Below are positions 1 to 5,681 of a DNA stretch of 9,313 nt, piece after piece. The notes beneath the pieces are model-generated. The model saw only the letters and a list, made by a program, of their open reading frames with translations, was not told where the DNA came from and made no database searches. Numbering within the stretch: position 1 is the first letter of the stretch; each line of letters starts with the position of its first letter. This stretch comes from AV133 sp035567015 (GTDB taxonomy: Bacteria; Verrucomicrobiota; Verrucomicrobiia; Chthoniobacterales; UBA10450): the NCBI GenBank assembly GCA_035567015.1, contig DATMPQ010000330.1, positions 1 through 9,313 on the forward strand, given 5' to 3'. Position numbers and translations under genes: made by a program.

Positions 1-51
1 TTTCTCCTCGCTTCGAGCCGTCACCACCGGCAATAATCGCGGGACAAACCT

Positions 52-480
52 ATGAATTACAACGAACTCATTCAGCTTTATTTCGAGCGCGGCAATTCCA
101 TGCAGGCGTACTGGAATCTTTACGTCATCATCATCGGCGGATTGCTCGCGTTCTCTTCATTGCGCAAACAGCCCGCGGCGATCACCACCGCGCTGGTCTC
201 AATTCTATTCGCCTTGTTCGCGTATAAAAATCTCGATGCCATGCACGATGTCACGGCGCAGCGGTTTGCTACGCTTCAAGCGATCAAACAGTTCGACTCG
301 AGCGGCGCGACCGTGCCCGGCTCGAAACAAGTGCGAGATCTGCTCGAGCCGACTCTTACGCCGGCCACGTACGGAAGCGTGCGCGCCACGCACGTCACCA
401 GCGATATTCTTACCATTGCGGCAATTTGGGCGATGGAGTTTCGTAGGAGAAAACTCCGCCAATCAGCAACAGCCCCGTGA
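52..480 (+). CDS. Small hypothetical membrane protein, 142 aa
   Basis: I do not recognise a named family. The protein has a short polar N-terminus (MNYNELIQLYFERGNS) and two adjacent hydrophobic segments at about residues 20-37 and 41-59. A polar central part follows (about 60-112), then a third hydrophobic stretch at about 114-130 and a basic tail (RRRKLRQ). This suggests an inner-membrane protein with three helices. It starts with ATG; GGGACA lies upstream but is a poor Shine-Dalgarno match. It is the first complete gene in the window, and what precedes it cannot be seen. It is followed by about 290 bp that hold only a decayed DUF72 fragment. The even hydrophobic pattern and GC-rich codons like those of the neighbours support a real gene. 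Its function is unknown. Confidence 0.7.
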   Translation: MNYNELIQLYFERGNSMQAYWNLYVIIIGGLLAFSSLRKQPAAITTALVSILFALFAYKNLDAMHDVTAQRFATLQAIKQFDSSGATVPGSKQVRDLLEPTLTPATYGSVRATHVTSDILTIAAIWAMEFRRRKLRQSATAP

Positions 481-521
481 GGGTATCAACGCAATTGGCC
501 AAAAGGCCCCGGCGCTTCGGT

Positions 522-661
522 GACATCGAACGCTGGACAGAATTCGTTCGAACGAGACGGATGAACGGGGCGCTTTCGTTTATTTCAAACACGAAGAACG
601 CGGCATCGGTCCGAAATAAGCGTCGCAGATGATCGAGATGCTGGCGCGGCAAGATCGGCAG
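522..661 (+). pseudogene. Decayed 3' fragment of a second DUF72 (YecE-like) gene
   Basis: This stretch matches the 3' end of the intact DUF72 gene that ends at 2250. The block GACATCGAACGCTGG (522-536) differs by one base from its counterpart. The block starting TATTTCAAAC near 581 matches over about 80 bases with one in-frame codon extra. In the second block's frame it reads FVYFKHEERGIGPK, then stop, then ASQMIEMLARQDRQ. The intact protein has VYFKHEESGIGPKLATQMIERLKPDRQ. Between the two blocks four bases are missing, which breaks the frame. The Leu codon TTA after GPK has become the stop TAA. The rest of the gene is gone. A former tandem copy that decayed is the simplest reading; the intervening membrane protein gene now separates the two copies. 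Confidence 0.8.
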
Positions 662-770
662 CATTCTTTAAGCGCGGCACCGATGCATCCGATTCAAGGT
701 AATTTCGGAGGTGCTCGCAGCAAAATCACCTATTCGGTCCGCATTCATTCCGTGCTACAGCGAGTTTGTG

Positions 771-1427
771 GTGAACGAGCAAGATCACGTCGATAAGCCG
801 GAACCGCGCTGGCAGGCGCTGCTTGCATTCCTGGCAGTGGGCGCAATTTATCTGGCGCTGCCGCGTTCGCTGATCGTTGGGCCAATTTGGCTCCTGCCCA
901 CACTGATTGTTGTCTTGCTCGTCCCAACTGTCGTCAGTCATCGCACGGGACGACGGTCACTTAATCGCGTTCTCGGCACCATCATCAATGGGATCACCAC
1001 GCTGGCACTAATCGGATCGGTGATTTTGCTGGTGAGAGCATTGCCGTCGCACAAAGAGTCGCCGCTCCAGCTACTGCTTTCGGGCGCATTGCTCTGGCTG
1101 ACCAACGTGATCGTTTTCGCGCTGTGGTACTGGCGACTCGATGGTGGCGGACCAACCATACGCCAAGAGCTGAAGAAGTTCGGCAGCACCAGCTTTCTTT
1201 TCCCGCAAATGCAAGTCCCACACGATGAGCGCGCTCAATTTGAATGTACGCGCTGGCGGCCGCGCTTTATCGATTATCTTTTCGTGGCCTTTACCCAGAG
1301 CTCCACGTTCGGCCCGACCGACGCGCCGCTGCTGGCGCGCTGGGCGAAAATTCTCGCGATGATCCAAATTTCTATTTCACTCAGTATCGTGGTTCTTCTG
1401 ATCTCGCGCGCAGTCGGCGTGCTGTAA
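771..1427 (+). CDS. Conserved multi-pass membrane protein with channel-like C-terminus
   Basis: The protein is 218 aa from the chosen GTG. Hydrophobic segments lie at about 12-30, 33-56, 68-90, 98-118 and 196-218. Fragments that look conserved include the N-terminal PEPRWQALLA, LWLTNVIVFALWYW followed by LDGGGP, and FLFPQ. From memory, this arrangement belongs to a widespread uncharacterised membrane family related to DUF1345. The C-terminus (about 171-218) has a hydrophobic-polar-hydrophobic layout with STFGPTD (178-184) before a last helix, reminiscent of two-helix ion-channel domains without a proper selectivity filter. The frame is open from a GTG at 711, but family-like sequence begins near 768/771, so one of those adjacent GTGs is preferred. 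No Shine-Dalgarno is seen. It is followed by a degenerate repeat array and then DUF72. Confidence 0.75.
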   Translation: MNEQDHVDKPEPRWQALLAFLAVGAIYLALPRSLIVGPIWLLPTLIVVLLVPTVVSHRTGRRSLNRVLGTIINGITTLALIGSVILLVRALPSHKESPLQLLLSGALLWLTNVIVFALWYWRLDGGGPTIRQELKKFGSTSFLFPQMQVPHDERAQFECTRWRPRFIDYLFVAFTQSSTFGPTDAPLLARWAKILAMIQISISLSIVVLLISRAVGVL

Positions 1428-1435
1428 GACTGACC

Positions 1436-1533
1436 GTTAAAGCGTTGAAGCGTTACATCGCTTCACGAATCTCGATTCACGAATTACCCTTTATGAATTG
1501 GACGTTGGACGTTGAGCATTGGACGTTTCCTGT
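1436..1533. repeat. Degenerate 7/8-bp tandem array before DUF72
   Basis: The whole gap before the DUF72 start reads as imperfect short tandem units. It opens with 8-mers (GTTAAAGC, GTTGAAGC, GTTACATC). It continues with 7-mers in register (CACGAAT, CTCGATT, CACGAAT) and later TGGACGT, TGGACGT, TGAGCAT, TGGACGT. The array runs to within 3 bp of the ATG at 1537. The units share a theme but few are identical, as if the array expanded and then drifted. Similar arrays occur elsewhere in the window. Confidence 0.65.
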
Positions 1534-1536
1534 TGC

Positions 1537-2250
1537 ATGAACTCTTGGATTGGCACATCGGGTTTTCAATACGCAGAGTGGAAGGGAAATTTTTATCCGG
1601 AGGATTTGCCAGCGAGCAAAATGCTGCCGTTTTACGCGGAGCGATTTTCGACCACGGAGATCAATTACACCTTTCATCGCATTCCGTCGGCGAAGACGAT
1701 CGAGAATTGGAACACGCTGACGCCGGAGAGTTTTCGTTTCGCGCTGAAAGCGCCGCAGAAGATTACGCATTGGTCGAAGCTGCGCGATTGCGCGGATACG
1801 CTCGAATACTTTTGCAAAGTCATTTCCGGGCTTGGCGACCGACAAGGCCCGGTCTTGTTTCAACTGCCACCGAACTTCAAGAAAGACGCCGATGTCTTGA
1901 GTTCTTTCCTGCGCGAGCTGCCATCGATGCGGGCGGCGTTTGAGTTTCGCCACGAATCATGGTTTGAGGACGATATTTTTGGACTCTTGAAGTCGCGCAA
2001 CATCGCGCTCTGCATCGCCGACACGGAGACGATCGCAACGCCCAAAAAAATCTCCGCCGATTACGGGTATCTCCGTCTGCGTCGCGAGGATTACCAGAAG
2101 ATCGACATAGAACGCTGGGCCAAGTTCGTTGAAGAACAAAAAGAGAATTGGCGAGATGTTTTTGTGTATTTCAAACATGAGGAGAGCGGTATCGGGCCGA
2201 AATTAGCGACGCAGATGATAGAGAGGCTCAAGCCAGATCGGCAATTGTAG
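1537..2250 (+). CDS. DUF72 family protein (YecE-like), 237 aa
   Basis: This is a DUF72/YecE family protein. The family has a TIM-barrel-like fold and is widespread, but its biochemical role is not settled. The start ATG gives MNSWIGTSGFQYAEWKG, the usual opening of the family. Other family-like blocks are FYAERFSTTEINYTFHRIP, FRFALKAPQKITH, VLFQLPPNFK, FEFRHESW and, near the end, VYFKHEESGIGPK. The length is normal. A TTG at 1519 in the same frame would add six residues but lies inside the tandem array and is less likely. The stop codon TAG (2248-2250) lies inside the terminal inverted repeat of the paired-hairpin element that follows. Only that element and 14 bp separate this gene from the yggS-like gene, so the two could be co-transcribed. 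A decayed copy of its 3' end is at 522-661. Confidence 0.93.
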   Translation: MNSWIGTSGFQYAEWKGNFYPEDLPASKMLPFYAERFSTTEINYTFHRIPSAKTIENWNTLTPESFRFALKAPQKITHWSKLRDCADTLEYFCKVISGLGDRQGPVLFQLPPNFKKDADVLSSFLRELPSMRAAFEFRHESWFEDDIFGLLKSRNIALCIADTETIATPKKISADYGYLRLRREDYQKIDIERWAKFVEEQKENWRDVFVYFKHEESGIGPKLATQMIERLKPDRQL

Positions 2251-2307
2251 GGCGACCGCCTCGGTCGCCGTTTTGATGTTGGCAGGCGACGCGCCTGCCC
2301 TACAATT
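2243..2307. repeat. Paired-hairpin element E1 (65 bp)
   Basis: The element has perfect 10-bp terminal inverted repeats, AATTGTAGGG (2243-2252) and CCCTACAATT (2298-2307). Inside are two perfect 8-bp hairpins with 3-base loops: GGCGACCG-CCT-CGGTCGCC (2251-2269) and GGCAGGCG-ACG-CGCCTGCC (2281-2299). They are separated by a spacer containing TTTTGATGTT. This resembles a REP- or MITE-type non-autonomous repeat. It contains the stop codon of the DUF72 gene and ends 14 bp before the next start codon. It could also weaken or terminate transcription between the two genes. Confidence 0.8.
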
Positions 2308-2321
2308 TTGAACGCGACGCA

Positions 2322-3026
2322 GTGATAAACTCAATCGCCAGAAGTTTGGAAGATGTTCGCGAGCAAATCGCGCAAGCAGCCACAAAAGCTGGTCGCGCGG
2401 TTGGTGATATCGAGCTCGTCGCGATCACGAAGACGCACGATGCCGAGAAGGTCCGGGCCGCTTACGAGGCCGGTCAATCCTTGTTTGGGGAAAGTCGTGT
2501 CCAGGAAGCGCGTGCCAAGATTCCAGAGTTGCCGTCAAATTCGCGCTGGCATTTTGTTGGACACCTGCAGAAGAACAAGATCCGGCATGCGCTGCCGCTC
2601 TTCGAGTTAATTCACAGCGTTGATTCACTCGCGCTCGCGCAAGACGCGGACCGGATCGCCGCGGAGGAAGGAATGCATCCGCGCGTGCTGCTTGAAGTGA
2701 ATGTGGCAGGTGAGGGGAGTAAGTTCGGTTTCAAGCCGGAAAAGTTGCGAACTGAAATGGAGACGCTTCTTGCCCTGGATCGATTGTCGATCGAAGGATT
2801 GATGACCATTCCGCCGCTTGCGCCCGAAGCGGAGGCGTCACGAAAATATTTTATCAAACTTCGTGAATTGCGTGACGCGCTCGAAAAAGAATTCCGTGTT
2901 AAACTTCGGCATCTCTCGACGGGAATGACGAATGATTTCGTGATTGCGATCGAGGAAGGGGCGACGCTCGTACGCGTCGGGACGGCGATTTTCGGAGAAA
3001 GAAGGCGCAAGAAACGCGAATGTTGA
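2322..3026 (+). CDS. yggS: YggS/PLPBP family pyridoxal-phosphate homeostasis protein
   Basis: This is a 234-aa cytosolic protein of the YggS/PROSC (PLPBP) family, which binds pyridoxal 5'-phosphate and helps maintain vitamin B6 and amino-acid homeostasis. It has the fold of the N-terminal domain of alanine racemase and no known catalytic activity. Signatures are the PLP lysine K37 in LVAITKTH, LFGESRVQEA (54-63), RWHFVGHLQKNKIR (75-88), HSVDS (98-102), GLMTIPP (159-165), STGMTNDF (199-206) and GATLVRVGTAIFGER (213-227). The usual GENRVQE motif reads GESRVQE here, a minor change. The start is GTG at 2322, needed to keep the N-terminal helix. There is no visible Shine-Dalgarno, and only 14 bp separate it from repeat element E1. 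The basic tail (RRRKKREC) is unremarkable. Confidence 0.95.
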   Translation: MINSIARSLEDVREQIAQAATKAGRAVGDIELVAITKTHDAEKVRAAYEAGQSLFGESRVQEARAKIPELPSNSRWHFVGHLQKNKIRHALPLFELIHSVDSLALAQDADRIAAEEGMHPRVLLEVNVAGEGSKFGFKPEKLRTEMETLLALDRLSIEGLMTIPPLAPEAEASRKYFIKLRELRDALEKEFRVKLRHLSTGMTNDFVIAIEEGATLVRVGTAIFGERRRKKREC

Positions 3027-3035
3027 AACATCAGC

Positions 3036-3077
3036 ATGAATCATCGAATCTCGATTCACGTTTCACGATTCTCGGAG
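3036..3077. repeat. Degenerate heptamer array downstream of yggS
   Basis: Six 7-base units lie in strict register: ATGAATC, ATCGAAT, CTCGATT, CACGTTT, CACGATT, CTCGGAG. The 16-base core CGAATCTCGATTCACG (3045-3060) is identical to 1466-1481 in the array before DUF72. The array starts 10 bp after the yggS stop codon. Confidence 0.6.
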
Positions 3078-3109
3078 CCCGCCGGAAGGACTCGGGAGCA
3101 TTCGTAATT

Positions 3110-3135
3110 CGTTAAAGCGTCAAACCGTTACATCG
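3110..3135. repeat. 26-bp dispersed repeat, second copy
   Basis: This 26-base stretch begins CGTTAAAGCG and ends CCGTTACATCG. It matches 1435-1460 at 23 of 26 positions. It has an inner 7/8-base period (CGTTAAAG, CGTCAAAC, CGTTACAT). With the heptamer array at 3036-3077 it fills most of the gap between yggS and the DUF971 gene. No terminator or promoter is convincing there. Confidence 0.6.
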
Positions 3136-3192
3136 GCGCAATCTAGCCTAAGGATTGCTCTCAAGATCGGTATCATGTTAAGATCGACCATC

Positions 3193-3516
3193 ATGCGTCT
3201 GGAACCGACGGACATTCAACAAATCGGAAATGAGCTTGCCATTCATTGGAACGATGGGACCGAATCTTATTTCGGCCTCGAGTTTCTTCGCCGCGCCTGT
3301 CCCTGCGCGGCGTGCGGCGGAGAGCCGGATGTGCTCGGCAACATTGCGCGACCGAGCGTGACTTACTCGCCGGAAAGTTTTGAGCTGGCGGGTTTCGAGT
3401 TCATAGGCGGTTATGCGGTGCAGCCGCGCTGGCGTGATGGGCACGGCACCGGCATTTATAGCTTTCAATACCTGCGCCGGCTGGCGGCGGCGCATGTTCC
3501 GAATCAATCGACATGA
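3193..3516 (+). CDS. DUF971 (GBBH-like N-terminal) domain protein, 107 aa
   Basis: This is a stand-alone DUF971 domain, homologous to the N-terminal domain of gamma-butyrobetaine hydroxylase and also found fused to or near Fe-S assembly proteins. Seen here are LAIHWNDGTES (15-25), the cysteine cluster RRACPCAAC with C36, C38 and C41, then GGYAVQPRWRDGHGTGIYSFQYLR (72-95). The cysteines probably bind a metal; that is inference from the family. The first ATG in frame is at 3175 (113 aa), but the family-like sequence starts with MRLEPTDI at 3193, so the start could be either. No Shine-Dalgarno is clear for either. The stop overlaps the start of the next small gene as ATGA, which suggests translational coupling. 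Confidence 0.9.
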   Translation: MRLEPTDIQQIGNELAIHWNDGTESYFGLEFLRRACPCAACGGEPDVLGNIARPSVTYSPESFELAGFEFIGGYAVQPRWRDGHGTGIYSFQYLRRLAAAHVPNQST

Positions 3517-3677
3517 AGGCGACGACCAAGATCTTTATTATTGCGTTCTGTATTTCGCTTTGTGGCGGCGGAATACTTTTTAGTTCACGGGAACGGGTAA
3601 AAGAGAGCGCGCCGAAAAGTCAGATCGCGCCGGTGATAAATCGCCAGCCGCAGCGCGGCATCTGGCTGCGCGTTTGA
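3513..3677 (+). CDS. Small membrane peptide, 54 aa, overlapping DUF971
   Basis: An ATG at 3513 overlaps the DUF971 stop codon in an ATGA arrangement and opens a 54-codon frame ending TGA at 3677. The product begins MKATTKIFIIAFCISLCGGG. It has one hydrophobic helix at about residues 6-24, then a polar, basic tail ending RQPQRGIWLRV. It could be a single-pass membrane peptide or have an uncleaved signal anchor. The site ISLCGGG is not a good lipobox because Leu precedes the Cys. No family is recognised. The four-base overlap, the positively charged N-terminus before the helix and the hairpin element just after the stop support a real gene, but the short length leaves doubt. Confidence 0.55.
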   Translation: MKATTKIFIIAFCISLCGGGILFSSRERVKESAPKSQIAPVINRQPQRGIWLRV

Positions 3678-3683
3678 GACGTT

Positions 3684-3740
3684 GGAGGGACGCGCTCAGT
3701 CGCGTCCCCAATATTTGGGACTCGACGCGGCGAGTCCTCC
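3684..3740. repeat. Paired-hairpin element E2 between convergent genes
   Basis: It has the same architecture as E1. The outer arms are GGAGG (3684-3688) and CCTCC (3736-3740). The first hairpin pairs GGGACGCG (3687-3694) with CGCGTCCC (3701-3708). The second pairs GGACTCG (3718-3724) with CGAGTCC (3731-3737). The spacer is AT-rich (AATATTTG). It lies between the end of the small membrane peptide gene (+) and the end of manA (-), so it may also act as a two-way transcription stop. Confidence 0.7.
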
Positions 3741-3745
3741 GGTTC

Positions 3746-4696
3746 CTATGTCGGAATCGTCACACGCAGCAGAGTTGTTCCCTCGGTCAGCGGCTTCAAT
3801 TGTCGATCTTGTAACGAAGCCGGCACGAGAAAGAATTCTCCCGGCGTAAGATCAACATCGGCGCAGCGTAATTTCCCGCTCAGGCAATGGACAATTGCGA
3901 ATTTTCCGCGCGGTGCGACCTCACGAGGCGCGCTCAAATTCCATTTCTGCACCTCGAACAAATTGTGCCTGACGAGCAGCTCGCCTTTCGGTTCCACAAG
4001 TTGCGGCTCGCAATCGTTGAAGTCGATACATTGCAGCCCTTGATCGATATGCAACTCCCGAGCTTTACCGTTTTCGTCGAGACGATTCCAATCGAACACG
4101 CGATAAGTCGTGTCGCTGTTTTGCTGGATTTCCACCAGCAGATTGCCCGCGCCGATTGCATGGAGGCGGCCGGTTGGTAAAAACATCGCGTCCCCGGCTT
4201 TCACCCCAATCGTGTGGACAAGCTCTGCCGCTGTCCCCGATTCAAGGGCGTTTTTGAATTCGCTGCGCGCGGTTTGCTTGCGCAGCCCGACAAACAATTC
4301 GGCTTTGTCGTCCGCCGCAGCCACGTACCAGAATTCGGTCTTGGGTTCGCTTCCTAACTTGGCAGCGATTGTTTCCGTCGGATGCACTTGCAGAGAAAGT
4401 TTCTCATGCGCGTCGAGCAGTTTTACGAGTAGCGGAAACCGCGGACTGTCGGGCAAGTCCCCGAAAACTTCTTGTCGATCTTGGGTCCAAAGTTCGTGCA
4501 ATGTTTTTCCACGCAACGCTCCGTTGCGCACGACGCTTTGCGCTTCTTCGCGATCGACGATTTCCCACGATTCGCCGATGCGTGCTTTCGGCGGCAGATT
4601 TTTTCCGAACTTCGATTCAAGCCGCCGGCCACCCCACATTCGTTCCATAAAGATGGCCTTGAAGGTGAGGGGACCGGTCAGATTGGGTTGAGACAT
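3746..4696 (-). CDS. manA: Class I mannose-6-phosphate isomerase, short form, 316 aa
   Basis: This cytosolic zinc enzyme interconverts mannose 6-phosphate and fructose 6-phosphate. It feeds mannose into glycolysis or supplies mannose 6-phosphate for GDP-mannose. Zinc ligands of the cupin family are visible: Q103 and H105 in SLQVHP, E121 in KTEFWYV and H179 in TGRLHAIG. IQQNSDTTYRVFDW (190-203) carries the conserved active-site arginine R199. The length fits the short Bacillus-type form. The frame is open to an ATG at 4744, but MSQPNLTGPLTFKAIFMERMWGG starting at 4696 matches the family start, and the extra upstream residues fall in an inverted-repeat element. No Shine-Dalgarno is seen. The gene converges on the DUF971 unit and is divergent from the VanZ-family gene. 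Confidence 0.94.
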   Translation of the reverse strand: MSQPNLTGPLTFKAIFMERMWGGRRLESKFGKNLPPKARIGESWEIVDREEAQSVVRNGALRGKTLHELWTQDRQEVFGDLPDSPRFPLLVKLLDAHEKLSLQVHPTETIAAKLGSEPKTEFWYVAAADDKAELFVGLRKQTARSEFKNALESGTAAELVHTIGVKAGDAMFLPTGRLHAIGAGNLLVEIQQNSDTTYRVFDWNRLDENGKARELHIDQGLQCIDFNDCEPQLVEPKGELLVRHNLFEVQKWNLSAPREVAPRGKFAIVHCLSGKLRCADVDLTPGEFFLVPASLQDRQLKPLTEGTTLLRVTIPT

Positions 4697-4712
4697 GCGA
4701 CAGTTTTGAAAA

Positions 4713-4760
4713 TGTAGCGGCAGCCGCCCGCCACGCCATAACACATTGCGACGGCGGGCG
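4713..4760. repeat. Paired-hairpin element E4 upstream of manA
   Basis: It begins TGTAGCGG, similar to the ends of E1 (TGTAGGG) and, inverted, of E3 (TGTAGCCG). A near-palindrome GCGGC-A-GCCGC follows at 4717-4727. Then CGCCCGCC (4725-4732) can pair with GGCGGGCG (4753-4760). Further on, GGTCGTCG and CGGCGACC around 4795-4813 can form another stem. The element fills the 5' flank of manA. The rest of the gap to the VanZ-family gene (about 4761-4905) shows no gene and no clear promoter. Confidence 0.45.
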
Positions 4761-4905
4761 CCGGGTGCGACTGGTTTGTGCCGGTGGATCGAGCGGTCGT
4801 CGGCGCGGCGACCTCGAACCTAAAAGTAGCCGCGAATAAATAACATCGCCCCCGAAGGCGTTCGCGGCCGATCCGTCTTTTCGTCCGAGAAGTTTTTCAC
4901 CAGTT

Positions 4906-5403
4906 GTGAATGGGAATGATTCCCATACACTCACCGCTTCATTGAACACCAAGCTCAGATCGTTTCTCAAATATTGGTTGCCTCTGCTGATTTGGCTGGG
5001 CGTGATTTTCATTGGTTCGACGGGCGTGCTTTCCGCCGAGCAGACTTCGCGTTTCATTGTCCCATTCTTACGCTGGCTTGATCCAAAAATCTCCATCGCG
5101 ACCATTTTATCGATTCATTTCGCACTGCGGAAGCTTGGCCATCTCATCGAGTACGTAATTCTCGCCGTGCTGCTTTGGCGCGCGTTGCGCGGCACGTTAA
5201 CATCGACCCGAAACCTCGCGATCGCGTCGCTCGTTTTTATGGTGTCGGCGATTTTCGCCGCGTCGGATGAGTTTCATCAATCTTTTATTCCGTCGAGAAC
5301 GGCTTCGTCGAAGGATGTGATGATTGACATTTGCGGAGCTCTGGTCGGGTTGACGATCTGTTGGATTTTCCGCCGCAAGCGGCGCGCCCCGAAAATATTT
5401 TGA
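4906..5403 (+). CDS. VanZ family membrane protein, 165 aa
   Basis: This is a VanZ-family integral membrane protein. VanZ of vancomycin-resistance elements gives low-level teicoplanin resistance, but most chromosomal members are uncharacterised, and resistance should not be inferred here. Hydrophobic segments lie at about 21-38, 80-95, 104-120 and 138-155. Family motifs are KLGHLIEY (76-83) and SDEFHQSFIPSRTASSKDVMID (120-141), matching the usual H-x-x-E-Y and D-E-x-H-Q...P-x-R...D patterns. The basic tail RRKRRAP is probably cytoplasmic. The start is uncertain: GTG at 4906 gives 165 aa, and an in-frame TTG at 4942 would also keep all helices. A perfect 15-base inverted repeat lies just inside the GTG-based reading frame. 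Confidence 0.9.
   Translation: MNGNDSHTLTASLNTKLRSFLKYWLPLLIWLGVIFIGSTGVLSAEQTSRFIVPFLRWLDPKISIATILSIHFALRKLGHLIEYVILAVLLWRALRGTLTSTRNLAIASLVFMVSAIFAASDEFHQSFIPSRTASSKDVMIDICGALVGLTICWIFRRKRRAPKIF
4911..4925. promoter_or_regulatory. 15-base perfect inverted repeat, possible operator
   Basis: TGGGAATGATTCCCA is a perfect inverted repeat of 6-bp arms around TGA. It has the 7-1-7 shape of Fur-family operators (TGATAATNATTATCA), with several mismatches. It lies just after the GTG at 4906, so it would be an operator only if translation really starts downstream, for example at TTG 4942. It may be chance. Confidence 0.25.
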
Positions 5404-5419
5404 ATCAGGAAAGCAGAGC

Positions 5420-5439
5420 CTGCCCGCCGCGGCGGGCAG
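5420..5439. terminator. Perfect 20-bp GC palindrome between convergent genes
   Basis: CTGCCCGCCG followed by CGGCGGGCAG is a perfect 20-base palindrome. It lies 16 bp after the VanZ-family stop and 42 bp beyond the 3' end of tRNA-Ile, which is transcribed towards it. The position suits a two-way transcription stop. However, neither side has a proper T-tract: there is AGAAAAAGA on the plus side and only a T-rich stretch on the minus side. Confidence 0.4.
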
Positions 5440-5452
5440 CCAGAAAAAGATA

Positions 5453-5480
5453 TGCAAATCGGCAATCGGCAATGCAAAGA
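5453..5480. repeat. Short heptamer array at the tRNA-Ile 3' end
   Basis: Four 7-base units, TGCAAAT, CGGCAAT, CGGCAAT and GCAAAGA, abut the 3' end of the tRNA-Ile gene. The two middle units are identical. Confidence 0.5.
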
Positions 5481-5481
5481 C

Positions 5482-5555
5482 TGGGCCTGACTGGGCTCGA
5501 ACCAGTGACCCTGCGCTTATCAAGCGCATGCTCTAACCAACTGAGCTACAGGCCC
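5482..5555 (-). tRNA. tRNA-Ile (anticodon GAT)
   Basis: A complete 74-nt cloverleaf can be drawn. The acceptor GGGCCTG pairs with CAGGCCC, followed by discriminator A. The D-arm is GCTC-AGTTGGTTA-GAGC. The anticodon stem TGCGC/GCGCA closes the loop TTGATAA with anticodon GAT (plus-strand positions 5519-5521). The T-arm is ACTGG-TTCGAGC-CCAGT. CCA is not encoded; GTC follows the discriminator. The tRNA lies about 1 kb beyond tRNA-Ala and about 1.5 kb beyond the 3' end of 16S, with an oppositely oriented gene in between. A small perfect hairpin (GCCGGC-GCA-GCCGGC, 5559-5573) lies 3 bp from its 5' end. Confidence 0.97.
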
Positions 5556-5575
5556 GTTGCCGGCGCAGCCGGCCA

Positions 5576-5610
5576 ATGATTGATCTCGGATTTGCGAGTC
5601 TCGATTTGAA
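5576..5610. repeat. Degenerate heptamer array upstream of tRNA-Ile
   Basis: Five 7-base units lie in register: ATGATTG, ATCTCGG, ATTTGCG, AGTCTCG, ATTTGAA. Read on the minus strand it resembles the CGAATCT/CGATTCA arrays found elsewhere in the window. It occupies the 5' flank of tRNA-Ile and the upstream region of the methyltransferase gene. Confidence 0.5.
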
Positions 5611-5681
5611 GTAAATCGCGCGCAAGTGCGCTTTTTCGAAAAGATTGGAAATCTGCGGTTTATGGGCGATGCAAAATCGGC

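Noticed and set aside
1477..1953. Minus-strand open frame (158 aa) across the DUF72 gene start
   Set aside because: It is Arg/Leu-rich shadow sequence opposite a clear DUF72 gene and covers the intergenic repeat array.
3036..3135. CRISPR-like repetition between yggS and DUF971
   Set aside because: The units are only 7-8 bases with no spacers of regular length and no cas genes; it is a degenerate tandem array.
4110..4691. Long plus-strand open frame (193 aa) across manA
   Set aside because: It lies antisense to a gene with clear catalytic motifs, and its translation is low-complexity (rich in Ser, Arg and Cys) with no family-like features.
4697..4744. Upstream ATG at 4744 as the manA start
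   Set aside because: The extra 16 residues do not resemble the family N-terminus and fall within inverted-repeat element E4.
4906..5403. Glycopeptide resistance from the VanZ-family gene
   Set aside because: No vanHAX or vanRS genes are nearby, and most chromosomal VanZ-like proteins have no shown link to resistance.
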